Source of the DNA: Citrobacter enshiensis
Lineage (GTDB): Bacteria > Pseudomonadota > Gammaproteobacteria > Enterobacterales > Enterobacteriaceae
Direction: 5' to 3'
Assembly (NCBI RefSeq): GCF_029338175.1
Contig: NZ_CP119862.1
Location: forward strand, 930,001-994,000
Length of the DNA stretch: 64,000 nt
Of this stretch, positions 50,335 through 62,177 are shown in pieces (positions within the stretch are counted from its first letter, which is position 1; each line of letters starts with the position of its first letter). The translations under genes and the position numbers were made by a program. A model generated the notes under the pieces. The model searched no databases. It was not told the origin of the DNA and saw only the letters and a list, made by a program, of their open reading frames with translations.

Positions 50335-51762
50335 ATGAACATCGCACTTGCACAACAAATCGCTAATGAAGGCGGCGTCGAAGCCTGGATGGTCGCCCAA
50401 CAACATAAAAGTCTGCTGCGCTTTTTAACCTGCGGTAGCGTGGACGACGGTAAAAGTACGCTGATCGGTCGATTGCTGCACGATACGCGCCAGATTTATG
50501 AAGATCAGCTTTCTTCGCTGCATAATGACAGCAAACGTCACGGTACGCAGGGCGAGAAACTCGATCTGGCGTTGCTGGTGGATGGCCTGCAGGCCGAGCG
50601 CGAGCAGGGGATCACGATTGACGTGGCCTACCGCTATTTCTCTACCGAGAAACGCAAATTTATCATTGCTGATACCCCTGGCCATGAGCAGTACACCCGT
50701 AATATGGCGACAGGCGCCTCAACCTGCGATCTGGCGATCTTACTGATCGATGCCCGTAAAGGGGTATTGGATCAGACCCGTCGCCACAGTTTCATCTCTA
50801 CGTTGTTGGGGATCAAACACCTGGTGGTCGCCATCAACAAAATGGATCTGGTGGATTTCAGCGAAGAGACATTTGTCCGTATTCGTGAAGATTACCTGAC
50901 GTTTGCCGAACAGTTGCCGGGCAATCTGGATATTCGCTTTGTCCCGCTCTCTGCGCTGGAAGGCGATAACGTGGCATCTCAGAGTGTGAACATGCGGTGG
51001 TACAGTGGTCCGACGCTGTTGGAAATGCTGGAAACGGTCGAAATTCAGCGCGTGGTCGATACCCAGCCGATGCGTTTCCCGGTGCAGTATGTGAACCGCC
51101 CGAATCTGGATTTTCGCGGTTACGCCGGAACACTCGCCTCGGGTAGCGTAAAGGTTGGTCAGCGCATCAAAGTGCTGCCCTCCGGCGTTGAATCCAGCGT
51201 GGCGCGCATTGTGACCTTAGACGGAGACTTACTGGAAGCGCATGCGGGTGAAGCCATCACCCTGGTGCTGAAGGATGAGATCGACATCAGTCGCGGTGAC
51301 CTGCTGCTTGATGCCGGCGAAACATTACCTGCGGTACAGCGCGCCGCCATTGATGTGGTATGGATGGCGGAGCAGCCGCTGTCGGCGGGGCAGAGTTATG
51401 ATATTAAGATTGCCGGGAAAAAGACCCGCGCCCGTGTTGATCATGTTCAATATCAGGTTGATATCAATCATCTGACCCAGCGCGAGGTAGAAAACCTGCC
51501 GCTGAATGGCATCGGCCTGGTGAATTTTACCTTCGATGAACCCCTGGCCCTGGAGAGCTATCAGCAAAACCCGGTGACCGGGGGGCTTATCATTATTGAT
51601 CGCCTGAGTAATGTGACCGTCGGAGCAGGCATGGTACGCCAACCGCTCGCGGAGTCTGTCTCAACACCGTCTGAATTCAGCGCGTTTGAGCTGGAACTGA
51701 ATGCATTGGTTCGCCGTCACTTCCCGCACTGGGGTGCGCGTGATTTGCTGGGAGGCCAATAA
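50335..51762 (+). CDS. cysN: Sulfate adenylyltransferase GTPase subunit CysN
   Basis: A 475-residue EF-Tu-like GTPase. G1 is [15 protein letters not shown] (about residue 33), G3 is [13 protein letters not shown], and G4 is [11 protein letters not shown]. Two beta-barrel domains follow. It couples GTP hydrolysis to adenylyl sulfate formation by CysD. It starts 9 bp after cysD, with AAGGAG upstream. Its TAA overlaps the cysC ATG by one base. Confidence 0.96.
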   Translation: MNIALAQQIANEGGVEAWMVAQQHKSLLRFLTCGSVDDGKSTLIGRLLHDTRQIYEDQLSSLHNDSKRHGTQGEKLDLALLVDGLQAEREQGITIDVAYRYFSTEKRKFIIADTPGHEQYTRNMATGASTCDLAILLIDARKGVLDQTRRHSFISTLLGIKHLVVAINKMDLVDFSEETFVRIREDYLTFAEQLPGNLDIRFVPLSALEGDNVASQSVNMRWYSGPTLLEMLETVEIQRVVDTQPMRFPVQYVNRPNLDFRGYAGTLASGSVKVGQRIKVLPSGVESSVARIVTLDGDLLEAHAGEAITLVLKDEIDISRGDLLLDAGETLPAVQRAAIDVVWMAEQPLSAGQSYDIKIAGKKTRARVDHVQYQVDINHLTQREVENLPLNGIGLVNFTFDEPLALESYQQNPVTGGLIIIDRLSNVTVGAGMVRQPLAESVSTPSEFSAFELELNALVRRHFPHWGARDLLGGQ

Positions 51763-52367
51763 TGGCGCTGCATGACGAAAACGTCGTCTGGCATGCGCAT
51801 CCCGTAACACCGCAACAGCGTGAGCAACACCACGGTCACCGTGGTGTCGTTCTGTGGTTTACCGGGCTTTCCGGCTCGGGTAAATCCACGGTGGCGGGGG
51901 CGCTGGAAGAGGCGCTGCATCAACGCGGTGTGAGCACCTACCTGTTGGATGGCGACAATGTACGCCACGGGTTGTGCAGCGATCTCGGCTTTAGCGAAGC
52001 CGATCGCAAAGAGAACATCCGTCGGGTGGGCGAAGTCGCGAATCTGATGGTCGATGCCGGACTGGTGGTGTTGACGGCGTTTATTTCGCCGCATCGCGCC
52101 GAACGGCAGACGGTACGTGAACGCGTCGGGAGCGGGCGCTTTATCGAAGTCTTCGTGGATACCCCCCTGGCGATCTGTGAAGCGCGCGATCCGAAAGGGT
52201 TGTACAAAAAAGCACGGGCGGGAGAGTTGCGCAATTTCACCGGCATTGACTCTGTTTACGAAGCGCCTGAATCACCAGAAATTCACCTGAATGGTGAACA
52301 ATTAGTAACAAATTTAGTCGGCCAATTATTAGATCTACTGAGAGAGGGCGATATGATCAGATCCTGA
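51762..52367 (+). CDS. cysC: Adenylyl-sulfate kinase CysC
   Basis: A 201-residue APS kinase, the E. coli length. The Walker A loop is [18 protein letters not shown] (about residues 33-50). [17 protein letters not shown] and [14 protein letters not shown] contact APS, and the phosphoserine site lies in the latter. It phosphorylates APS to PAPS for CysH. It overlaps cysN by one base. Last gene of cysDNC. Confidence 0.96.
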   Translation: MALHDENVVWHAHPVTPQQREQHHGHRGVVLWFTGLSGSGKSTVAGALEEALHQRGVSTYLLDGDNVRHGLCSDLGFSEADRKENIRRVGEVANLMVDAGLVVLTAFISPHRAERQTVRERVGSGRFIEVFVDTPLAICEARDPKGLYKKARAGELRNFTGIDSVYEAPESPEIHLNGEQLVTNLVGQLLDLLREGDMIRS

Positions 52368-52416
52368 GACACTACCGGGCTTGCGTGCCTGGCTCGTCAC
52401 GGTCACAGGATTAAAT

Positions 52417-52740
52417 ATGCGTAATAGCCATAACATTACTATCACAACGTCAGATACGTTCACAGCCGAAGACGAAACCACCTGGTCGTTACCCGGGGCC
52501 GTTGTCGGTTTCGTGTCGTGGTTGCTGGCGTTGGGTTTCCCTTTCCTCATTTATGGCTCTAACTCGCTGTTTTTCTTTCTTTATACCTGGCCCTTCTTTC
52601 TCGCGCTCATGCCCGTTGCCGTGGTGGTAGGCATTGCCCTGCATTCACTGATGAAAGGCAAGCTGCTGTTCAGTGTTATCTCAACCTTGTTAACCGTCGG
52701 CGCGATGTTTGGCGCATTGTTCCTGTGGCTGCTGGGGTAG
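52417..52740 (+). CDS. ygbE: Inner membrane protein YgbE (DUF3561)
   Basis: A 107-residue protein, the E. coli length, with three predicted transmembrane segments in the C-terminal two thirds (about residues 27-45, 50-71 and 82-104). PLIYGSN-like FPFLIYGSNSLFFF and MPVAVVVGIALHSLM identify it. Function unknown. The ATG at 52417 is chosen over an upstream TTG at 52381, which would include cysC trailer sequence. AGGA lies just before the start. Confidence 0.9.
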   Translation: MRNSHNITITTSDTFTAEDETTWSLPGAVVGFVSWLLALGFPFLIYGSNSLFFFLYTWPFFLALMPVAVVVGIALHSLMKGKLLFSVISTLLTVGAMFGALFLWLLG

Positions 52741-52854
52741 GTCGCTCCTCTTCTTTTTTTGATGACTGCTGCGGGTGGTCATAATTCAAACCGTAACCAA
52801 CAATTAGATTATGTTCTCCCTGTTCGAGGTGTGCGGATCGGGGGATAAATGTGG

Positions 52855-52908
52855 TACATTTGCCCGCGTTGTCGCGGCATTCCCGCCCTCTGAGTAGAGT
52901 CTCAGAGG
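52855..52908 (+). promoter_or_regulatory. ftsB promoter element and leader hairpin
   Basis: An extended -10 (TGG TACATT, hexamer at 52855-52860) is followed by a stem-loop: CCTCTGAG (52887-52894) and CTCAGAGG (52901-52908) form a perfect 8-bp stem. No T-run follows, so it is a leader structure rather than a terminator. A short ORF starts at 52922 after the hairpin and overlaps the ftsB start. Confidence 0.45.
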
Positions 52909-52946
52909 AAGTTATGGGATGATGGCGCCGTTTTTCAGGGGGCAGG

Positions 52947-53258
52947 ATGGGTAAACTAACGCTGCTGTTGCTGGCTTTACTGGTCTGGCTGCAGTATTCA
53001 CTGTGGTTCGGTAAGAACGGCTTACACGACTATAGCCGCGTCAATGATGACGTCGTCGCGCAGCAAGATACAAATGCGAAGCTCAAAGCGCGTAACGATC
53101 AGCTTTTTGCCGAAATTGACGATCTTAATGGCGGCCAGGAAGCCATCGAAGAGCGTGCTCGTAACGAACTGAGTATGACTAAACCGGGCGAAACCTTTTA
53201 TCGTCTGGTGCCTGACGCGTCTAAGCGCGCTCAGACGGCGGGGCAAAACAATCGATAA
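52947..53258 (+). CDS. ftsB: Cell division protein FtsB
   Basis: A 103-residue bitopic membrane protein, the E. coli length. The short cytoplasmic N-terminus is followed by one transmembrane helix (about residues 4-21) and a periplasmic coiled coil rich in leucine heptads (about 29-70). It forms the FtsQLB complex that activates septal peptidoglycan synthesis. First of a cluster with ispD, ispF, truD and surE, as in E. coli. AGG lies 5 bp upstream of the ATG. Confidence 0.95.
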   Translation: MGKLTLLLLALLVWLQYSLWFGKNGLHDYSRVNDDVVAQQDTNAKLKARNDQLFAEIDDLNGGQEAIEERARNELSMTKPGETFYRLVPDASKRAQTAGQNNR

Positions 53259-53275
53259 ACAGCCAAGGATTTAAC

Positions 53276-53986
53276 ATGGCAGCCACTTTTTTGGACGTTT
53301 GCGCCGTGGTGCCGGCTGCCGGATTTGGCCGTCGGATGCAAACGGAATGTCCTAAGCAGTACCTCTCAATCGGTGATAAAACCATTCTTGAACACTCGGT
53401 TCATGCGCTATTGGCGCATCCCCGGGTGTCACGCGTTGTCATTGCAATCAGTCCCGGCGACAGTCGCTTTGCGCAACTGCCTTTGGCGCAACATCCGCAG
53501 ATTACGGTCGTCGATGGCGGCAATGAGCGCGCAGACTCCGTGCTCGCCGGGTTGCAAGCCGTCGGTGAAGCGCAGTGGGTGCTGGTACATGACGCCGCCA
53601 GACCCTGTCTGCACCAGGACGATCTCGCCCGCCTGCTCGCCCTCAGTGAAACCAGCCGTACGGGAGGCATCCTTGCCGCGCCAGTACGCGACACCATGAA
53701 ACGCGCCGAGCCGGGTAAAACGGCCATTGCGCATACCGTGGAGCGTACCGATTTATGGCATGCGTTAACCCCGCAATTTTTCCCTCGCGAGCTGTTGCAC
53801 GATTGCCTGACCCGCGCGCTCAATGAAGGCGCGACCATCACCGATGAAGCCTCAGCGCTGGAATATTGTGGTTATCATCCTGCGCTTGTTGAAGGACGCG
53901 CTGATAATATTAAAGTGACCCGTCCGGAAGATTTGGCGCTGGCTGAATTCTATTTGACCCGAACCATCCACCAGGAGAATGCATAA
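53276..53986 (+). CDS. ispD: 2-C-methyl-D-erythritol 4-phosphate cytidylyltransferase IspD
   Basis: A 236-residue nucleotidyltransferase, the E. coli length. The CTP-binding loop is [20 protein letters not shown] (about residues 10-29); [16 protein letters not shown] and VKVTRPEDL are further active-site motifs. It forms CDP-ME in the MEP isoprenoid pathway, which IspF continues. It overlaps ispF by one base (TAATG). Confidence 0.96.
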   Translation: MAATFLDVCAVVPAAGFGRRMQTECPKQYLSIGDKTILEHSVHALLAHPRVSRVVIAISPGDSRFAQLPLAQHPQITVVDGGNERADSVLAGLQAVGEAQWVLVHDAARPCLHQDDLARLLALSETSRTGGILAAPVRDTMKRAEPGKTAIAHTVERTDLWHALTPQFFPRELLHDCLTRALNEGATITDEASALEYCGYHPALVEGRADNIKVTRPEDLALAEFYLTRTIHQENA

Positions 53987-54465
53987 TGCGAATTGGACAC
54001 GGTTTTGACGTACACGCCTTTGGTGGCGTTGGCCCAATTATCATTGGTGGCGTGCGTATTCCGTATGAAAAAGGGTTACTGGCGCATTCGGATGGCGATG
54101 TTGCGCTGCATGCGTTGACCGACGCGTTGTTAGGGGCGGCGGCGCTGGGGGATATCGGTAAACTTTTCCCTGACACCGATCCGGCCTTTAAAGGGGCGGA
54201 CAGCCGTGAACTGCTGCGAGAAGCCTGGCGTCGCATTCAGGCCAAAGGCTACACCCTGGGTAACGTGGATGTGACCATCATTGCCCAGGCGCCGAAGATG
54301 TTGCCGCATATTCCGCAAATGCGCGTGTTCATTGCCGAAGATCTCGGCTGCCATATGGATGACGTTAACGTTAAAGCGACCACCACGGAAAAACTCGGCT
54401 TTACCGGGCGTGGGGAAGGGATTGCCTGTGAAGCGGTGGCGCTACTCATTAAGGCAACGAAATGA
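53986..54465 (+). CDS. ispF: 2-C-methyl-D-erythritol 2,4-cyclodiphosphate synthase IspF
   Basis: A 159-residue trimeric enzyme, the E. coli length. Zinc ligands lie in GHGFDVHAF (Asp 8, His 10) and the following histidine in [19 protein letters not shown] (His 42). [15 protein letters not shown] carries the CDP site. It cyclises CDP-MEP to MEcPP with loss of CMP. It overlaps ispD by one base and truD by four. Confidence 0.96.
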   Translation: MRIGHGFDVHAFGGVGPIIIGGVRIPYEKGLLAHSDGDVALHALTDALLGAAALGDIGKLFPDTDPAFKGADSRELLREAWRRIQAKGYTLGNVDVTIIAQAPKMLPHIPQMRVFIAEDLGCHMDDVNVKATTTEKLGFTGRGEGIACEAVALLIKATK

Positions 54466-55491
54466 CACAGTTTGAAAACCTGACGTACCTCCACGGTAAA
54501 CCACAAGGTAGCGGTTTGTTGAAGGCAAACCCGGAAGATTTTGTGGTCATCGAAGATTTAGGCTTCGAGCCAGACGGGGAAGGTGAGCATGTTCTGGTGC
54601 GTATTCTCAAAAACGGCTGCAATACCCGTTTTGTGGCTGACGCGCTGGCAAAGTTCCTGAAAATTCATGTCCGTGAAGTCAGCTTTGCCGGGCAGAAAGA
54701 CAAACACGCGGTCACGGAACAGTGGCTGTGCGCGCGCCTCCCGGGCAAAGACCTGCCCGATCTGAGCGCATTTCAGCTAGAAGGTTGTAAAGTGCTGGAA
54801 TACGCCCGCCACAAGCGTAAGCTGCGGTTAGGTGCGCTGAAAGGCAATGCGTTTACGTTGGTTCTGCGCGAAGTGAGCCATCGTGATGACGTTGAAGCGC
54901 GTCTGCAGGCGATTAGCGAGCGGGGTGTGCCGAACTATTTTGGCGCGCAGCGCTTCGGCATTGGCGGCAGTAACCTGCTGGGCGCGCTACGTTGGGCGCA
55001 AAGCGATGCACCGGTACGCGATCGCAATAAACGCAGTTTTTGGTTGTCGGCAGCCCGCAGTGCGTTGTTTAATCAAATTGTCGATGAACGTTTGAAAAAA
55101 ACAGACTTTAATCAAGTTGTTGACGGCGATGCGCTACAATTAGCGGGGCGCGGTAGCTGGTTTGTCGCGACAACGGAAGAACAGGCTGAATTACAACGCC
55201 GCGTCGATGATAAAGAATTAATGATTACAGCTGCGTTACCTGGCAGCGGTGAGTGGGGAACCCAGCGTGATGCGCTGGCGTTTGAAGAAGCTGCCATCGC
55301 CAGTGAAACTGAGCTGCAATCGCTGTTGTTGCGGGAAAAGGTGGAGGCTTCGCGCCGCGCCATGCTGCTGTATCCGCAACAATTAAGCTGGAACTGGTGG
55401 GATGACGTAACCGTCGAGTTAAGCTTTTGGCTACCGGCAGGGAGTTTTGCCACCAGTGTTGTAAGGGAACTTATCAACACATTGGGTGATT

Positions 55492-55511
<20 letters not shown>
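54462..55511 (+). CDS. truD: tRNA pseudouridine(13) synthase TruD
   Basis: A 349-residue TruD, the E. coli length. The catalytic aspartate is in [13 protein letters not shown] (about residue 80). The NYFGAQRFG motif (about 164-172) is the TruD signature. It makes pseudouridine 13 in tRNA-Glu. It overlaps ispF at its 5' end and surE at its 3' end (20 bp), forming a tightly packed operon. Confidence 0.95.
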
Positions 55512-56873
<1,362 letters not shown>

Positions 56874-57013
56874 CGCATTCCTGAATACCTGGATTTTTCC
56901 TGGTTATTTTGTAAAGGGTAAGCGTATGGTGAACACGTTTTCCAGTGTTCAGCCTGATGCATTGCACGGTTATTACGTCACTGGTTATTAACCAAATTTT
57001 TCCTGGGGGATAA

Positions 57014-58147
57014 ATGAGCGCGGGAAGCCCAAAATTCACCGTTAGCCGCATTGCGGCATTGTCACTGGTTTCGCTATGGCTGGCAGGGTGTACCAACACC
57101 TCTAACCCGCCTGCACCCGTCAACTCTGTTGATGGCGGCGCACCGTCGGGCACCAATTCAGGTATGCTGATCACGCCTCCGCCCAAAATGGGGACAACGG
57201 CGACGACGCAACAAACGCCGCAAATTCAGCCCGTGCAGCAGCAGCCTCAGATCACCCAGCCTGCGCAAATCCAGCCTGTCGCGCAACAGCCCGTGCAGAC
57301 GGAAAACGGCCGTATTGTTTACAACCGTAAATACGGGAACATTCCAAAAGGCAGCTACACCGGCGGCAGCACCTACACCGTTAAGAAGGGCGACACCCTT
57401 TTCTATATTGCCTGGATCACCGGAAACGACTTTCGTGACCTTGCTCAGCGCAACAACGTTGCGGCTCCCTACGGGTTGAACGTAGGACAAACGCTTCAGG
57501 TGGGTAATGCATCCGGCGCGCCAATTACGGGTGGAAATGCGATCACCCAGGCGGATGCAGCACAGCAAGGAGTTGTGACCAACCCTGCACAAAATTCCAC
57601 CGTTGCTGTTGCGTCCAAACCGACAATTACGTATTCTGAGGACTCAGGTGAACAAAGTGCTAATAAAATGTTGCCGAACAACAAGCCCGCTGGGACGGTT
57701 GTCACAGCCCCTGTAACGGCATCAACAACGAGCACAACCCAACCGACTGCAAGCAGTATGTCTACCAGTGCGCCAATCTCTAAATGGCTCTGGCCGACGG
57801 ACGGCAAAGTGATCGAAAACTTCGCGGCTACCGAGGGTGGCAATAAAGGCATCGACATTGCAGGCAGTAAAGGACAGGCAATCGTCGCGACCGGAGATGG
57901 ACGCGTTGTGTATGCCGGTAATGCTCTGCGCGGTTACGGTAATTTAATTATCATCAAACACAATGATGATTACCTGAGTGCCTACGCCCATAACGATACG
58001 ATGCTGGTCCGGGAACAACAAGACATCAAGGCGGGGCAAAAAATCGCTACCATGGGTAGCACCGGAACCAGTTCAACACGCTTGCATTTTGAAATTCGTT
58101 ACAAGGGGAAATCCGTAAACCCGCTGCAATATTTACCGCAGCGATAA
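57014..58147 (+). CDS. nlpD: Lipoprotein NlpD, activator of amidase AmiC
   Basis: A 377-residue outer membrane lipoprotein with a signal peptide ending in the lipobox LAGC (Cys 26). A Pro/Gln-rich linker (about 60-95) precedes a LysM domain (about residues 120-165; [18 protein letters not shown]). A second Thr/Ser/Pro-rich linker leads to a C-terminal LytM/M23 domain (about 265-375) that lacks zinc-ligand motifs and is therefore a degenerate, non-hydrolytic form. It activates AmiC during cell separation. The main rpoS promoter lies inside nlpD in E. coli; the same is expected here. Confidence 0.95.
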   Translation: MSAGSPKFTVSRIAALSLVSLWLAGCTNTSNPPAPVNSVDGGAPSGTNSGMLITPPPKMGTTATTQQTPQIQPVQQQPQITQPAQIQPVAQQPVQTENGRIVYNRKYGNIPKGSYTGGSTYTVKKGDTLFYIAWITGNDFRDLAQRNNVAAPYGLNVGQTLQVGNASGAPITGGNAITQADAAQQGVVTNPAQNSTVAVASKPTITYSEDSGEQSANKMLPNNKPAGTVVTAPVTASTTSTTQPTASSMSTSAPISKWLWPTDGKVIENFAATEGGNKGIDIAGSKGQAIVATGDGRVVYAGNALRGYGNLIIIKHNDDYLSAYAHNDTMLVREQQDIKAGQKIATMGSTGTSSTRLHFEIRYKGKSVNPLQYLPQR

Positions 58148-58209
58148 AGCGTCGGAACCAGGCTTTCACTTGCTAGTTCCGTCAAGGGATCACGGGTAGG
58201 AGCCACCTT

Positions 58210-59202
58210 ATGAGTCAGAATACGCTGAAAGTTCATGATTTAAATGAAGACGCGGAATTTGATGAGAACGGAGTAGAGGCTTTTGATGAAAAAGCCTTGA
58301 GTGAAGAGGAACCCAGTGATAACGACCTGGCTGAAGAAGAGCTGTTATCGCAGGGTGCTACACAGCGTGTGTTGGACGCGACTCAGCTTTACCTTGGTGA
58401 GATTGGTTATTCGCCACTGTTAACGGCCGAAGAAGAAGTTTATTTCGCGCGTCGCGCACTGCGTGGAGATGTTGCCTCTCGCCGTCGGATGATTGAAAGT
58501 AACCTGCGTCTGGTGGTGAAAATTGCCCGCCGTTATGGCAATCGCGGTCTGGCATTGCTGGATCTGATTGAAGAGGGCAATCTGGGACTTATCCGTGCCG
58601 TCGAGAAGTTCGACCCTGAGCGTGGGTTCCGCTTCTCAACATACGCAACCTGGTGGATCCGCCAGACGATTGAACGGGCGATTATGAACCAAACCCGTAC
58701 GATTCGACTGCCGATTCACATTGTTAAAGAGCTGAACGTCTATCTGCGTACTGCGCGTGAGTTGTCGCATAAACTGGACCACGAACCGAGTGCAGAAGAG
58801 ATTGCAGAGCAACTGGATAAACCGGTTGATGACGTCAGCCGTATGCTTCGTCTTAACGAGCGCATTACCTCGGTAGACACCCCGTTGGGTGGCGATTCCG
58901 AAAAAGCGTTGCTGGATATTCTGGCCGATGAAAAGGAAAACGGGCCGGAAGACACCACGCAAGATGATGATATGAAACAAAGTATCGTCAAATGGCTGTT
59001 TGAACTGAACGCCAAACAGCGTGAAGTGCTGGCACGTCGTTTCGGTCTGCTGGGATATGAAGCTGCGACACTGGAAGATGTGGGTCGTGAAATTGGCCTC
59101 ACGCGTGAACGTGTTCGTCAGATTCAGGTTGAAGGCCTGCGTCGTCTGCGTGAAATCCTGCAGACTCAGGGGCTGAATATCGAAGCGCTGTTCCGCGAGT
59201 AA
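58210..59202 (+). CDS. rpoS: RNA polymerase sigma factor RpoS
   Basis: A 330-residue sigma-70 family factor, the E. coli length. Region 2 has [26 protein letters not shown] and the -10 contacts in [15 protein letters not shown] (reported here in parts). Region 3 and region 4 ([19 protein letters not shown]) follow. Residue 33 is Glu. It directs general stress and stationary-phase transcription. TAGGAG precedes the ATG. Its leader within nlpD is where regulatory RNAs act in E. coli. A strong terminator follows. Confidence 0.97.
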
Positions 59203-59222
59203 GCAAAGTTCTATCAAGAAAG

Positions 59223-59249
59223 GCCAGTCTCATTGAGGCTGGCTTTTTT
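59223..59249 (+). terminator. rpoS terminator
   Basis: GCCAGTCTC (59223-59231) and GAGGCTGGC (59235-59243), with one G-T pair, form a 9-bp stem followed by six T. Confidence 0.9.
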
Positions 59250-59285
59250 CTTTTGCGTGCGCCAGGTATGACGCGAAGCGGTTGT

Positions 59286-59315
59286 GGGCCTGATAAGCGA
59301 AGCGCCATCAGGCAA
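59286..59315. repeat. REP element after rpoS
   Basis: GGCCTGATAAGCG and CGCCATCAGGC face each other in the convergent gap between rpoS and the MarR-family gene. Confidence 0.7.
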
Positions 59316-59327
59316 TGTTACCCGGAA

Positions 59328-59732
59328 TCACCCCATCATCTTCCTGACCAGCCGCGTAAATTGCTCGCGCTCTTCATCACTTAAACGGCCCAGAAACTCC
59401 TCATCAACGCGATTTCCCAGCGGCGTAACGCTCGCCAGTAATGCTGCCCCTTCTGTCGTCAGATGCACAAAACGACGCCGCTTATCCTGAGGATCGTTTT
59501 CCCGCTTCACCAGACCCCTGTTTTCCATCCGGCTGAGCATCTCTGCCAGCGTCGCTTTGGTACTGACCGCGGCTTCCATTAAGGCGACCTGCTCAATGCC
59601 GGGGCGCTCCGCAATAGCACGCATCACCGCATACTGAGGTTTGGTCAGCTCCGGCAATTCATGCTGCCAGCGAGCAGTATGTTGCTGAAAAAGCTGACGT
59701 AGCAGGTGAAACGCTTTGTTTCGTAACTCCAT
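59328..59732 (-). CDS. MarR-family transcriptional regulator
   Basis: A 134-residue MarR-type protein. The winged helix-turn-helix contains VALMEAAVSTKATLAEMLSR and the wing DPQDKRRRFVHLT. The ATG at 59732 has GGAG upstream; an in-frame extension of 11 codons lacks one. It is divergent from a UbiX/UbiD-type decarboxylase operon (170 bp apart), so it probably represses it and is released by a phenolic acid. MarR proteins next to such operons commonly respond to phenolic ligands. The specific ligand is unknown. Confidence 0.9.
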   Translation of the reverse strand: MELRNKAFHLLRQLFQQHTARWQHELPELTKPQYAVMRAIAERPGIEQVALMEAAVSTKATLAEMLSRMENRGLVKRENDPQDKRRRFVHLTTEGAALLASVTPLGNRVDEEFLGRLSDEEREQFTRLVRKMMG

Positions 59733-59902
59733 GAGAACTCCGGGATGACTGTCTGCGTCTATCATAACGGGTTCCAGCCGGTTTTTTAATGCGGGAATTT
59801 TTAAGCGTTCAGTGCGGCGCGTTACGCTGCGACTTGTCGTGACGATATCTCAGGCGTATTTTATCCGAAACGTTCGTATGCGAACAAATATTGAGGCGAT
59901 GA

Positions 59903-60496
59903 ATGAGACTGATTGTTGGAATGACTGGCGCCACGGGGGCACCGCTCGGCGTCGCGCTACTTCAGGTGCTGCGCGAGATGCCAGATGTTGAAACCCACCT
60001 GGTGATGTCGACGTGGGCGAAAACCACCATTGCGCTGGAAACGCCCTGGAGCGCCCGCGAGGTTGCTGCATTAGCCGATTATCGCTACAGCCCCACGGAC
60101 CAGGCGGCAACCATTTCATCTGGTTCATTCCACACCGACGGCATGATTGTCATTCCGTGCAGCATGAAAACGCTGGCGGGGATTCGCGCCGGTTACGCCG
60201 ATGGCCTGGTGGGGCGCGCTGCCGACGTAGTGCTGAAAGAGGGGCGCAAGCTGGTGCTGGTGCCGCGCGAAATGCCGCTCAGCACTCTTCATCTGGAAAA
60301 CATGCTCGCACTTTCGCGCATGGGGGTGGCGATGGTGCCGCCCATGCCCGCGTTCTACAACCATCCACAAAGCGTTGATGACATCACACAGCACATCGTG
60401 GCACGCGTGCTGGATCAATTTGGCCTTAAACACCCGCACACCAGGCGCTGGCAAGGATTGCAGCAGACACTGAATTTTTCTCAGGAGGACGAATAA
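59903..60496 (+). CDS. ecdB: UbiX-type flavin prenyltransferase of a hydroxyarylic acid decarboxylase
   Basis: A 197-residue UbiX/Pad1-family protein. VGMTGATGAPLGVALL near the N-terminus binds FMN, and IPCSMKTLAGIRAGYADGL and MPLSTLHLENMLAL are family motifs. It makes prenylated FMN, the cofactor for the adjacent UbiD-type enzyme. It forms an ecdBCD/kpdBCD/shdBCD-type cluster known in E. coli O157 and Klebsiella near rpoS. It overlaps ecdC by one base. The symbol is by analogy. Confidence 0.9.
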   Translation: MRLIVGMTGATGAPLGVALLQVLREMPDVETHLVMSTWAKTTIALETPWSAREVAALADYRYSPTDQAATISSGSFHTDGMIVIPCSMKTLAGIRAGYADGLVGRAADVVLKEGRKLVLVPREMPLSTLHLENMLALSRMGVAMVPPMPAFYNHPQSVDDITQHIVARVLDQFGLKHPHTRRWQGLQQTLNFSQEDE

Positions 60497-61923
60497 TGGC
60501 ATTTGATGATTTGCGCAGCTTTTTACAGGCGCTCGATGACCACGGGCAGTTGCTGAAAATCAGCGAGGAGGTCAACGCCGAGCCGGACCTGGCCGCTGCC
60601 GCTAACGCCACCGGGCGTATTGGCGACGGTGCTCCGGCGCTGTGGTTTGATAACATTCGCGGTTTTACCGACGCTCGCGTCGCAATGAACACTATCGGTT
60701 CCTGGCACAACCACGCGATTTCTCTCGGCCTGCCGCCCAATACTCCAGTCAAAAAGCAGATTGATGAGTTTATCCGCCGCTGGGATAACTTCCCCATTGC
60801 GCCGGAGCGTCGCGCTAACCCGGCGTGGGCCGAGAATACCGTCGACGGCGAAGAGATTAATCTGTTCGATATTCTGCCGCTGTTTCGTTTAAACGACGGC
60901 GACGGCGGTTTTTATCTCGATAAAGCCTGCGTGGTGTCCCGCGACCCGCTTGATCCTGAACATTTCGGCAAGCAAAACGTCGGTATCTACCGCATGGAAG
61001 TGAAGGGCAAACGTAAGCTCGGCCTGCAACCGGTGCCGATGCACGATATCGCCCTGCACCTGCATAAAGCGGAAGAGCGCGGCGAAGATCTGCCCATCGC
61101 GATTACGCTGGGTAACGATCCGATCATCACCCTGATGGGCGCGACGCCGCTGAAATACGATCAGTCCGAGTACGAAATGGCGGGCGCGCTGCGTGAAAGC
61201 CCGTACCCGATCGCCACCGCACCGCTGACCGGTTTTGATGTGCCGTGGGGGTCAGAAGTCATTCTCGAAGGTGTCATCGAAAGCCGCAAACGCGAAATCG
61301 AAGGACCGTTCGGCGAATTTACCGGGCACTACTCCGGCGGGCGCAACATGACGGTGGTGCGCATCGATAAAGTCTCTTATCGCACGAAACCGATTTTTGA
61401 ATCGCTCTATCTCGGCATGCCGTGGACCGAAATTGACTACCTGATGGGACCGGCCACCTGTGTACCGCTCTACCAGCAACTGAAAGCCGAATTCCCGGAA
61501 GTGCAGGCGGTAAACGCCATGTATACCCACGGCCTGTTGGCGATTATTTCCACCAAAAAACGCTACGGTGGTTTTGCCCGCGCGGTTGGCCTGCGCGCAA
61601 TGACCACGCCGCATGGTCTGGGTTACGTGAAAATGGTGATCATGGTCGATGAAGACGTTGATCCGTTTAACCTGCCGCAGGTGATGTGGGCGCTCTCCTC
61701 GAAAGTGAATCCGGCGGGCGACCTGGTGCAGTTGCCGAATATGTCGGTGCTGGAACTTGACCCCGGCTCCAGCCCGGCGGGGATCACCGACAAACTGATT
61801 ATCGACGCCACCACGCCGGTCGCGCCGGACAAGCGTGGTCACTATAGCCAGCCGGTGGTGGATTTACCGGAAACCAAAGCCTGGGCTGAAAAACTGACCG
61901 CCATGCTGGCCGCACGCAAATAA
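60496..61923 (+). CDS. ecdC: UbiD-type hydroxyarylic acid decarboxylase
   Basis: A 475-residue UbiD-family decarboxylase. Motifs include EVNAEPDLAAAANATGRIG, RMEVKGKRKLGLQPVPMHD, ITLGNDPIITLMGATPL, FGEFTGHYSGGRNMTVVRI and TDKLIIDATTPVAPDKRG. It uses prenylated FMN to decarboxylate hydroxybenzoates such as 4-hydroxybenzoate or vanillate to phenols. The exact substrate is not readable from sequence. Translationally coupled to the UbiX-type gene upstream, and followed by a small third subunit. Confidence 0.93.
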   Translation: MAFDDLRSFLQALDDHGQLLKISEEVNAEPDLAAAANATGRIGDGAPALWFDNIRGFTDARVAMNTIGSWHNHAISLGLPPNTPVKKQIDEFIRRWDNFPIAPERRANPAWAENTVDGEEINLFDILPLFRLNDGDGGFYLDKACVVSRDPLDPEHFGKQNVGIYRMEVKGKRKLGLQPVPMHDIALHLHKAEERGEDLPIAITLGNDPIITLMGATPLKYDQSEYEMAGALRESPYPIATAPLTGFDVPWGSEVILEGVIESRKREIEGPFGEFTGHYSGGRNMTVVRIDKVSYRTKPIFESLYLGMPWTEIDYLMGPATCVPLYQQLKAEFPEVQAVNAMYTHGLLAIISTKKRYGGFARAVGLRAMTTPHGLGYVKMVIMVDEDVDPFNLPQVMWALSSKVNPAGDLVQLPNMSVLELDPGSSPAGITDKLIIDATTPVAPDKRGHYSQPVVDLPETKAWAEKLTAMLAARK

Positions 61924-61930
61924 GGAGAAG

Positions 61931-62170
61931 ATGATGATTTGCCCACGTTGTGCTGATGAACAGATTGAAGTGATGGCGACATCGCCGGTGAAAGGTGTAT
62001 GGACGGTTTACCAGTGCCAGCACTGCCTCTATACCTGGCGTGATACCGAACCGCTGCGCCGCACCAGCCGCGAACACTATCCAGAAGCGTTCCGGATGAC
62101 GCAAAAAGATATTGATGATGCGCCGATGGTGCCGAGCATTCCGCCGCTGCTGGCGGAGGATAAGCGCTAA
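61931..62170 (+). CDS. ecdD: Small subunit of the hydroxyarylic acid decarboxylase (EcdD/YclD type)
   Basis: A 79-residue protein with two CXXC pairs (MICPRCADEQ and YQCQHCLYTW), which suggest zinc binding. It ends in MVPSIPPLLAEDKR. It matches the third gene of ecdBCD/kpdBCD/vdcBCD clusters, which is required for activity of some of these decarboxylases. It follows ecdC by 7 bp with AAGGAGAAG upstream. A REP hairpin follows. Confidence 0.88.
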   Translation: MMICPRCADEQIEVMATSPVKGVWTVYQCQHCLYTWRDTEPLRRTSREHYPEAFRMTQKDIDDAPMVPSIPPLLAEDKR

Positions 62171-62177
62171 TAAAACA

